This document shows positions 1 through 6,139 of a DNA stretch of 10,298 nucleotides, piece by piece (position 1 is the first letter of the stretch; each line of letters begins with the position of its first letter). The notes below the pieces were generated by a model. That model was not told where the DNA came from. It did not search any database and saw nothing but the letters and a program-made list of their open reading frames with translations. Location: contig JBMNNN010000062.1 in the NCBI GenBank assembly GCA_050942555.1, positions 1 through 10,298 on the forward strand. The letters run 5' to 3'. This DNA is from JAAYXU01 sp050942555. GTDB taxonomy: Bacteria; Bacillota; Clostridia; Christensenellales; UMGS416. The translations under genes were made by a program, and so were the position numbers.

Positions 1-590
1 TTCCCGTACCCGCGGCTGCCGTATCCGCCGATGTACCGCTCGCTGACGAGCCTGAGCGCCCTGCGCAGGAAACCGAAATCATTATCGGGATCGTCGCTGT
101 CGTAGACCTGCAGCGCGAGCTCCAGCGTGAACCGCGCGCCGGCCGGTACGAATTCGTTGGGGCGCGGGTTTTTTGCCGTACCCGTATCCCGCCGGATCGT
201 ATTCTCGTACTTGACCCCGATGTAGGGCTGGTTCTGCTCGGCGATGAACTGGAGGTACTCCTGACGGCAGTCGGGGGTGAGCGACGCGTCGCGCACGATG
301 AGGCGCGTGGGCCCGGTTTCTCTGTTGCGTAGAGTGCCGAATATCCTGCATATATCGCAACCGGTTCTTCCGCACGTGCAGACGTCTCGTTTGTTCATCA
401 GCCTCTCCATCGAGCAGCGCATGACGCCCTTCAGAGACGAGCCGGGGATGTAGGGCTCTCCGGTCAGCGGGTGCCGGATGATCGGGTTGTCCATCCCCCC
501 GATCTCGATATCGTCCTTGCTGCCCCCGATGTGCAGGTTGGTCTCGCAGTGGATCACGCCGGTTATTTTCTGGATTTGTACGAGCCGCAT
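1..590 (-). CDS. csm3: Csm3 (Cas7-family RNase of type III-A CRISPR complex), 3' end cut by window edge
   Basis: Csm3 forms the backbone of the Csm effector complex, binds crRNA along its length and cuts target RNA at 6-nt intervals. About 196 codons are present and the frame stays open to base 1, so the C-terminus is missing. Visible motifs are the N-terminal HIGGS glycine turn (residues 20-24), IGGMDNP with the Asp (residue 34) that aligns with catalytic D33 of Streptococcus thermophilus Csm3, and EPYIPGSSLKG, the family signature near residue 48. A cysteine-rich insert (CTCGRTGCDICRIFG) resembles the metal-binding loop of other Csm3 proteins. I chose the ATG at 590 because GGAGG lies 8 nt upstream. 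An in-frame ATG at 596 overlaps the csm2 stop by one base (TAATG) but sits only about 2 nt from the same Shine-Dalgarno. The family call is firm; only the start codon is uncertain. Confidence 0.95.
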   Translation of the reverse strand, partial: MRLVQIQKITGVIHCETNLHIGGSKDDIEIGGMDNPIIRHPLTGEPYIPGSSLKGVMRCSMERLMNKRDVCTCGRTGCDICRIFGTLRNRETGPTRLIVRDASLTPDCRQEYLQFIAEQNQPYIGVKYENTIRRDTGTAKNPRPNEFVPAGARFTLELALQVYDSDDPDNDFGFLRRALRLVSERYIGGYGSRGYG

Positions 591-595
591 CGTCA

Positions 596-1123
596 TTACC
601 TCCTCGGATTGCTCGATCTGTAGCGCTGCGCCTGCTCCTGCTCATAGTATTTAAAGAAGCCAAGCACCGCCTGGAAATGCGGGAAGAAGCCTTCATTGAC
701 ATCCTTTGGGGTCTTGCAGGCGTTCACATTTTCCAGTATGAAGTGAAGGAACGCATCGGGGATCGCGGTGTTGTCCTCCTTCCCCTTTGCGTAATAAATG
801 AGGGATTCCATCGTCTGGACCCTGCGCAACAGTACCTGTCCAGCGGTCTGCCTGTCGCCTTCCTGGGAAGAGACCGCGTTTTTGTACGCAGTCTGCGCTG
901 TTTTCAGGTTGTTGTAGAAGTTGCGCAGCTGGCTCGACGTCAGTCCCGTCTGCTGTCCCGGCTGGAATCTTCGGACCAGGTCCTGCGTGATCCCCCGGAG
1001 ATACTGTTCTCGGATGACCCCGTCGCGGTCGAAATACCCCGAGCGTACCAGGTCCACATAGGCCCTGGGAAGGCAGCCCGGAATCGGTCTTCCGGGAGGT
1101 CCCGCCGCGGTGTTAGCGCTCAT
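596..1123 (-). CDS. csm2: Csm2 (small subunit of type III-A Csm complex)
   Basis: Csm2 (Cas11-like) is the helical small subunit that lines the belly of the Csm complex beside Cas10 and stabilises the crRNA-target duplex. This protein has 175 residues. The recognisable part is YFDRDGVIREQYLRGI followed by the family signature LTSSQLRNFYNNLK, with a charged, mostly helical body after it. The start at 1123 has GGAGG 7 nt upstream. An in-frame ATG at 1129 is too close to that site to use it. The gene overlaps the end of cas10 by 11 nt and its TAA stop touches csm3, so the three are almost certainly cotranscribed and translationally coupled. It is somewhat longer than Csm2 proteins I know of, with a Gly/Pro-rich leader of about 20 residues. 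Position between csm1 and csm3 supports the call. Confidence 0.9.
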   Translation of the reverse strand: MSANTAAGPPGRPIPGCLPRAYVDLVRSGYFDRDGVIREQYLRGITQDLVRRFQPGQQTGLTSSQLRNFYNNLKTAQTAYKNAVSSQEGDRQTAGQVLLRRVQTMESLIYYAKGKEDNTAIPDAFLHFILENVNACKTPKDVNEGFFPHFQAVLGFFKYYEQEQAQRYRSSNPRR

Positions 1124-3416
1124 GATCATTCCTCCTTCTGTTGTACAGCAGCGCGTAGTCGCACGCGATCTGCAGATGACGGATCGGCGCGTCGATGCCG
1201 ATATCAAATAGCCGTTTGCTCCACTCGAGGAATTCCCGGTCGGCGCTGCGGGAATCCTGTACCTTCCTGCCGAGCTCCCAGGCGAGCATCCCCGCGTACC
1301 GCAGCCCCCGGACGTCCCCCCTGTTAAACTGAGCGTACATGCGCGCGTAGCTCCTGAGCCTGTACAGGTCAGCCGAGGCGATCCGGTTTTCGGCGCGCCA
1401 GGCCGCGAGCCTTTCGGCGTCGGCCAGCACGCCGGCCCACCGGCTCCACTTGACCGTGCAGCCAAATACGGTCAGCTGATCCTTGGGCGCGTCCTCGCCG
1501 CGCAGTATGCGCTGCTTTGACTGCTCCAGCGCCTCGTCGGCCATCTGGAACGCGCGGACAACCGGCAGCCGCGGGTGACACAGCGCGATGCCCGCCGAAA
1601 GCGTAGCGGCCCTGTGACCGCCCGTGAAGCGCGCGAAGTGCTCGCGTATCTCGCCCGCCAGGTGAATCGTCCGATCCCATGGGCCCACGATCAGCAGGTC
1701 ATCCCCGCCCGAGTATACGATATAGCAGTCGGGATATTGCCTCTCGATAAAGCCCGGCAGCCACTGCGAGAAGAACGCGTCCAGCATGCGGCTGAGCGTC
1801 ACGACGCGCGAGACCGTGTCGTGCCGGGTGCCGTCATCCTCTCTAAAGCCTAAGGAGAACATCGCGCCGAGGTTGTCCACATCGGCTTTGAGCCACGCCA
1901 GGTACGCGGCGCCCGACGACCTGCCGGCGATCTCCTCGAACCGGAGCGGCTGCCCGTCCCGAGATGGAATGTAGGTCGCTATCGGCCACAGAGGACGCGG
2001 CGCGCCGCCCGATTGTTTCCCGAGCGATATCTCGACGCCCGCTCTCACTGACTCCGATAGGGCTACGCCCCCGGCCGACAGGAATGCGCCGTCATCCCGT
2101 ACGAGCGCCATCGTTGACAGCGAGGGGAGCCTGCCGCCCAGCACGGTTTCCTGCCGGCACCTTAAACCGATCCGCTCCTCGTCGTATATCTGGTCTGCGA
2201 ATTCCCGGTTGCAGCAGGAGCAGATCCCCATATCCCGGTTTCCGGCCTTGCTGCGGAGCACGAACGCGTCCTCACGCCAGGCGCCGTCTATCTGAAGCGC
2301 TGCGGCCATCGGCATCCGTTTCGCGGCTGAAAGGCGGGCCTTGACGCTTCCGACCGCGCTGCCGAACTCCTTCAGGTCGGTTCCCCGCAGCGCGACATAG
2401 CGCATATGGATCTGGAGCGCGCCCTGGAACCTGTCGAAAAGCTGGGCGTCTATCTTTTCCCGCACCATGCGAACGCGCTCGCGGCAGTCGGCGGTATTCG
2501 GGAGCAGGATTTGAAAATTCCCGCCCGAACTCATCAGGACGCAGGAGTCGGGCAGCCCGCATTCGCCGACCAGCGCGCTTGCGGCCAGCTGCGACAGCGC
2601 CGATACGATGAACGAGCGCGCGCGCAGCCTTTTGGCAAGCCCTTTTGGATTTTGCCGGCCGTCACCGGTTATGTATCGCTGTATGCCCGATATATCACCC
2701 GCCAGCAGCAGGAACCGGGGCTTGTCGTCGCTTCCTATCTCCGATACGCTCATGAGACGGTGGGCGTCGTGGTACTGCGTCAGGCAGGCGGCGATCGCCG
2801 ACGTCGTGCTCAGATGATCGCTGAGCGAAACGTCGGCGATTTCGTCCCCGGGATTCGCGGGTACGCACCAGCAGTACCGGTGAATGAGCAGTTGGCATGT
2901 GCGCAGCAGCGCTTCGGGCGAATCGGCTTCCGCGGTATATTGGCGGCACTCGCTGATAAAGCGCCGTGAAAGAACGCCTGCGTCGGCGGGCTCCTGCGGC
3001 GTGGGCTGCGGGAATATCGCGCCCGCCGTAAACGGCTGCCGGTCATAGGTTAACCGCGGGTCCCCCGCCATTCCGTCCAGTTCGATCCGTGAAAAGATGC
3101 TCTGAAGCTGCCTCGTTCGGGATTCCTGTCGTTTTTCGCTGCGACCTGGCGACGAGAACGCGTCGGCCATTGCGATGATGCGGGCAAGGGGAGCCGCTTC
3201 CTCCAGTACGCCACTGGGCGCGCTCTCCCCGGGTGAAGGATGCGCTTCGCGGCAACTACACATGAGCGTATACAGAAGCTCCGTATTCACATGGGCAGAG
3301 AAAGCTGGCCTGCACGCTGCGATGAATTCTCGGGGCGCATCGTTACCCCCGATAAACATGCCGATATCGTGCAGAAGCCCTGCCAGGCACACCATCCAAT
3401 ACGATTTGCTGTCCAT
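1113..3416 (-). CDS. csm1: Cas10/Csm1, large subunit of type III-A CRISPR complex (HD nuclease plus cyclase)
   Basis: Cas10 is the signature protein of type III systems. When the complex binds foreign RNA, its HD domain degrades DNA and its Palm domain makes cyclic oligoadenylates. This 767-residue protein is full length for the family. It shows the HD motif LLHDIG (H16, D17) near the N-terminus with a further His at 42. Palm 1 has DISGIQRYITG (from D241) and SSGGN (297-300) where the active palm has GGDD. A zinc-finger-like cysteine cluster follows (C399, C401, C402, C420). Palm 2 has ADVDNLG (D512, D514) and the cyclase motif YSGGDDLL (GGDD at 570-573). A helical C-terminal domain completes it. 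Both enzymatic activities therefore appear intact. The zinc region is atypical: the second half has one Cys instead of a CxxC pair. The ATG at 3416 has only a modest GGGGAG about 10 nt upstream. It leads the operon and is read from the promoter at 3498-3526. Confidence 0.96.
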   Translation of the reverse strand: MDSKSYWMVCLAGLLHDIGMFIGGNDAPREFIAACRPAFSAHVNTELLYTLMCSCREAHPSPGESAPSGVLEEAAPLARIIAMADAFSSPGRSEKRQESRTRQLQSIFSRIELDGMAGDPRLTYDRQPFTAGAIFPQPTPQEPADAGVLSRRFISECRQYTAEADSPEALLRTCQLLIHRYCWCVPANPGDEIADVSLSDHLSTTSAIAACLTQYHDAHRLMSVSEIGSDDKPRFLLLAGDISGIQRYITGDGRQNPKGLAKRLRARSFIVSALSQLAASALVGECGLPDSCVLMSSGGNFQILLPNTADCRERVRMVREKIDAQLFDRFQGALQIHMRYVALRGTDLKEFGSAVGSVKARLSAAKRMPMAAALQIDGAWREDAFVLRSKAGNRDMGICSCCNREFADQIYDEERIGLRCRQETVLGGRLPSLSTMALVRDDGAFLSAGGVALSESVRAGVEISLGKQSGGAPRPLWPIATYIPSRDGQPLRFEEIAGRSSGAAYLAWLKADVDNLGAMFSLGFREDDGTRHDTVSRVVTLSRMLDAFFSQWLPGFIERQYPDCYIVYSGGDDLLIVGPWDRTIHLAGEIREHFARFTGGHRAATLSAGIALCHPRLPVVRAFQMADEALEQSKQRILRGEDAPKDQLTVFGCTVKWSRWAGVLADAERLAAWRAENRIASADLYRLRSYARMYAQFNRGDVRGLRYAGMLAWELGRKVQDSRSADREFLEWSKRLFDIGIDAPIRHLQIACDYALLYNRRRNDHER

Positions 3417-3469
3417 AACCTACCCGCTCCCCGGTCAAAAACGGCGCGTTTCAGTCGAGTAAGTAAATT

Positions 3470-3505
3470 GTATACATGTGTACTTATTTACAGGTATATT
3501 GTACC
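3470..3505. promoter_or_regulatory. Tandem near-palindromes, candidate operators of the csm promoter
   Basis: GTATACATGTGTAC (3470-3483) is a 14-nt inverted repeat with one T/G mismatched pair. GGTATATTGTACC (3493-3505) is a 13-nt inverted repeat, also with one mismatched pair. The two share a GTATA...TGTAC core and their centres are about 22-23 nt apart, close to two helical turns. The second covers the -10 box of the cas10 promoter and the first lies at about +8 to +21. This is the classic layout of a repressor site pair, but no regulator gene is visible in the window. Confidence 0.5.
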
Positions 3506-3526
3506 TTTTTGGGATACGAGCGTCAA
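3498..3526 (-). promoter_or_regulatory. Sigma-70-type promoter for the csm operon
   Basis: On the minus strand TTGACG (3526-3521) and TACAAT (3503-3498) are separated by exactly 17 nt. Each box matches the consensus at five of six positions. An A/T-rich tract lies just upstream of the -35 box. Transcription would start near 3491, giving a leader of about 75 nt before the cas10 ATG at 3416. The -10 box lies inside a near-palindrome (3493-3505), so a repressor bound there would block the promoter. Prediction from sequence only. Confidence 0.75.
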
Positions 3527-3673
3527 GTTATTCGCGAAAAATGCAATATATTGTTTTTTTATGTTGATAAAAATCGCAACATGGCGAGGCGGCCCGCTTA
3601 CGAATATTGTTTATATTGGGCGCATAGCTATTGCTGTCGCTGGTGCAAACCTCTGCAATGCATACAGAAACAC

Positions 3674-3711
3674 AGCAATATGCATTGCTCACCAATTCGC
3701 CCATGGCGAAT
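3674..3711. promoter_or_regulatory. Two palindromes upstream of the Fe-S protein promoter, candidate operators
   Basis: AGCAAT-ATGC-ATTGCT (3674-3689) has perfect 6-bp arms. ATTCGCC-CAT-GGCGAAT (3695-3711) has perfect 7-bp arms and touches the proposed -35 box (3710-3715). The two sequences are unrelated to each other, which would suit two different regulators, for example one activator and one repressor. They lie upstream of the predicted transcription start, so they act as DNA sites rather than leader RNA hairpins if that promoter is the right one. Confidence 0.4.
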
Positions 3712-3738
3712 GACACGCGGCGCAAACGGCCGTACAAT
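3710..3738 (+). promoter_or_regulatory. Sigma-70-type promoter for the Fe-S protein gene
   Basis: ATGACA (3710-3715) and TACAAT (3733-3738) are spaced by 17 nt, each one base off consensus. The start site would be near 3745, leaving a leader of about 19 nt that contains the Shine-Dalgarno AGGAGG (3752-3757). Such a short leader leaves no room for a riboswitch. Confidence 0.6.
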
Positions 3739-3763
3739 AGGGAAAAAGGACAGGAGGAGCGAT

Positions 3764-6061
3764 ATGAAGACGGTAGCGTACGATCCCGCGCTGGCGGTGG
3801 AGCTCAAGCGAAAGGCCTACGAACTGGGAGCGGATCTGGTGGGGTTCGCGAACATCGAACGCTTCGAGAACGCCCCGATCATGATGAGTCCCCAGGGAAT
3901 CCTTCCCACAGCCCGGACCGTCATGGTATGCGGTATCCATCATCCCGACGCCACGATCGAGCTGGACGGGGAGCCAAGCCCCCACCAGATGGACAGCTAC
4001 GGCGTGCAGATCGCGATGAACGACAAGCTGGACCGGATCTCGTTCCGGCTGGCGTGCATGCTCGAGGACATGGGATACCCGACGGTACCCATCGTGAGCA
4101 GCAACATATGGCGCTACAAGCAGTATAAGCAGCTCAACGCCGTATTTGCCCCCGATGTGTCCCACATATACGCGGCGGTTGCGGCGGGCCTGACGGAGCT
4201 TGGGTGGAACGGCCTTTCGATGTCTCCGGAGTACGGACCCCGGAACCGATTCGTTACGGTCATTACCGAGGCCGAAGTAGAGCCTACGCCGCTCTACAGG
4301 GGCGAGAAGCTCTGCGACATGTGCGGGGAGTGCATACGGAACTGTCAGGCGCAGACCTTTACCAAAGAGGTAAACGGTACCAACAACGTGCGCATCGAGG
4401 ACAAGGACAATATATTTGCGAAGAAGAATCTATGGCGGTGCGCCTGGGCCGAGCACTTTGCGCTGGATCTCGACAAGGGACTCCCGGACGTCGTCGACGA
4501 AAAGGCGATTCTGGACGCGGTGGAGCGGGACGGACGCCGCTCGGGCACGCTGGGCACCTGCCTCAAGGTCTGCGTTCCCGCGCCGATGCGGACCGAGAAG
4601 CCGCAGTACACGCGCTTCACGACCCGGAAAAACCAGTTCGCGCCCACTGGCCTGCCCATACCGCGCAAGTTCATCGATCAGGCCATGCTGACGGCCGCGC
4701 AGTTCTCCGCCGACCGCTTCATGATACTGACCGCCGAGGACGCGCGCAGCAGGGGAGTCGACCTTACCGATATGATGCCCGACGCCCGGGCCGCGATCAT
4801 CGTGTCCGCATCCTTCCGGATCGATGGGGGGGAAGATCTCCCCGAGAGCAACCGGAGCGTCCTTCCTCACCCGTACCGCAGCGAGGGTGTGCGCAACCTG
4901 GTATTCGCGACGCTCGATATCGCGCGTATGTTCGACACGCTGGGCATCGCCGCGATATCCCAGTCGGGGAAGATGAACAGGGCGATCCGGGAGTCGGGTA
5001 TTCTGGCAGGCGACAGCGGCGAGGAGACATGCTATTCCAGCGTCATCGTAAACTGCGATCTGCCCGCGATGGACATACCGCTTCGCGGCCGTCCGGCGCG
5101 GCGTCTGCGCGACGCACACGACATAAAGGCTCTGGCTGCGGCGTGCGGCGCGGATCTGTGCGGCATATCCGACGCGGGCCGCGTCGCCGATACGGCCGAC
5201 GCAATCGAGGCGTTCATGGGAACCGAGAGGGTACTGGAGGCTACCGACCGCAACAGCCTGTTCATGCCCTTTGAGCCCGAGATCACCGTGCCGGGCCGGC
5301 CGATTCTCCGCCCCGACGACTATATCCCGGACAGCCGCAGCGTGATTGTACTGGGCATCCGCTATCCCGCGGCTCCGGTCGAGCGCGCAGGAAAACCCCC
5401 GGCTGAAGCGGTGGGGCCCTATGTGTTCGTGCAGTACCAGACGCAGCGGGAGCTGTCGTTCGCGGCCATGCGGGTGGTCCGCGCACTGCAGGAGCAGGGC
5501 TGGCGCGCGGTGCTCACCCACGACCTGATGAACCTGGGCAGCGAGACCGGCAGCCCGCGCGGGCCCCACAGCGCGCCCGTCAACAATGCGATCGAAGCGG
5601 TTTGCGCGGGCCTTGGCCAACTTACATACAACCGGAATGTATATACCGACGACTACGGCATCAACCAGCGATTCGTTGCGATCGTGACCGATATGCCGCT
5701 TGCGGCCGACGCGGTGCGGCCCGCCCGGATCGCAGGCATATGCGCCCGGTGCAAAAAGTGCATATCCGCCTGCCCCACCGCTGCCATCGGGTCGCCGCAT
5801 CCCGTATCGATCGGCGGCGTCCGCTACGATGTGCTGCCCATCGACCGCAACCTTTGCCGCTGGGCCTCCTACTTCGCGCTGACCAACAGGGACGGATTCG
5901 AATATAACGGCTCCACGCTGGATCTGACGCCGCCCGAGGAACTCGATGAGGCCGCTCTGGCCGACGCGCTGCGCCAGCGCGACCCGATCAACAAATTCCG
6001 CCCCACCATCGTACAGCGCTGCGTGTCCGAGTGCCCGCTGGCCACGGGAGAGCGCATATAG
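3764..6061 (+). CDS. Triplicated reductive dehalogenase/QueG-like Fe-S protein (765 aa), substrate unknown
   Basis: The protein resembles the catalytic core of reductive dehalogenases and epoxyqueuosine reductase, enzymes that use a corrinoid and two Fe-S clusters. Module 1 (about 1-285) has GADLVGF, LPTARTVMVCGIHHP, GLTELGWNGL, EYGPRNRF and the cluster motif C184xxCxxCxxxC194, then C226, C266 and C270. Module 2 (about 300-440) repeats the fold (MPDARAAIIVSASF, AIRESGILAGDSGEE) but has no cluster motif. Module 3 (about 448-765) has GADLCGI, IPDSRSVIVLGIRYP, DYGINQRF and C660xxCxxCxxxC670P, then C698, C753 and C757. There is no signal peptide, Tat motif or membrane segment, so it should be cytoplasmic, unlike respiratory dehalogenases. 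The ATG at 3764 follows AGGAGG by 6 nt; the frame extends upstream to 3476 but that part looks non-coding. It is transcribed alone and away from the csm operon. It is not QueG proper, given the triplication and overall length. Corrinoid use is inference from the family. Confidence 0.8.
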   Translation: MKTVAYDPALAVELKRKAYELGADLVGFANIERFENAPIMMSPQGILPTARTVMVCGIHHPDATIELDGEPSPHQMDSYGVQIAMNDKLDRISFRLACMLEDMGYPTVPIVSSNIWRYKQYKQLNAVFAPDVSHIYAAVAAGLTELGWNGLSMSPEYGPRNRFVTVITEAEVEPTPLYRGEKLCDMCGECIRNCQAQTFTKEVNGTNNVRIEDKDNIFAKKNLWRCAWAEHFALDLDKGLPDVVDEKAILDAVERDGRRSGTLGTCLKVCVPAPMRTEKPQYTRFTTRKNQFAPTGLPIPRKFIDQAMLTAAQFSADRFMILTAEDARSRGVDLTDMMPDARAAIIVSASFRIDGGEDLPESNRSVLPHPYRSEGVRNLVFATLDIARMFDTLGIAAISQSGKMNRAIRESGILAGDSGEETCYSSVIVNCDLPAMDIPLRGRPARRLRDAHDIKALAAACGADLCGISDAGRVADTADAIEAFMGTERVLEATDRNSLFMPFEPEITVPGRPILRPDDYIPDSRSVIVLGIRYPAAPVERAGKPPAEAVGPYVFVQYQTQRELSFAAMRVVRALQEQGWRAVLTHDLMNLGSETGSPRGPHSAPVNNAIEAVCAGLGQLTYNRNVYTDDYGINQRFVAIVTDMPLAADAVRPARIAGICARCKKCISACPTAAIGSPHPVSIGGVRYDVLPIDRNLCRWASYFALTNRDGFEYNGSTLDLTPPEELDEAALADALRQRDPINKFRPTIVQRCVSECPLATGERI

Positions 6062-6071
6062 ACAGGGACGC

Positions 6072-6100
6072 AAAAGCCCCCGCCGCGGCGGGGGCTTTTT
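6072..6100. terminator. Bidirectional rho-independent terminator between convergent genes
   Basis: AAAAGCCCCCGCCG (6072-6085) is followed directly by its exact complement (6086-6099), giving a 28-bp perfect palindrome with T-runs at the 3' side on both strands. It lies 11 nt after the stop of the Fe-S protein gene and about 40 nt beyond the stop of the convergent ATPase gene, so it can end both transcripts. Confidence 0.92.
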
Positions 6101-6139
6101 GTTACGGGCGGGCAGGCTGCGCGATCAGAAGCGCGCTTC

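Larger units (their letters stand above)
3417..3763. other. Divergent intergenic control region between cas10 and the Fe-S protein gene
   Basis: This 347-nt gap is clearly AT-richer than the genes around it. It contains the minus-strand cas10 promoter (3498-3526), two near-palindromes at 3470-3505, an A/T-rich stretch at about 3527-3565 that could act as an UP element for that promoter, two perfect-arm palindromes at 3674-3711, and the plus-strand promoter (3710-3738). I see no CRISPR repeats, no tRNA and no convincing small gene. An open frame enters from 3476 and is in phase with the downstream gene, but its composition does not look coding. Confidence 0.7.

Noticed and set aside
3476..3763. 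In-frame upstream extension of the Fe-S protein by 96 codons
   Set aside because: It has no ribosome site, is Cys/Tyr-rich with odd composition, crosses both promoters, and a good AGGAGG precedes the ATG at 3764.
3417..3763. Cobalamin riboswitch or CRISPR leader/array
   Set aside because: I find no B12-box-like sequence, the predicted leader of the Fe-S gene is about 19 nt, and no regularly spaced direct repeats are present.
3764..6061. Annotation as queG (epoxyqueuosine reductase)
   Set aside because: QueG is about half this length, has one core with eight cluster cysteines and is not triplicated; only the superfamily is supported.
4430..6073. 547-codon open frame on the minus strand opposite the Fe-S protein
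   Set aside because: It mirrors a strongly supported gene on the plus strand in GC-rich DNA and shows no recognisable motifs.
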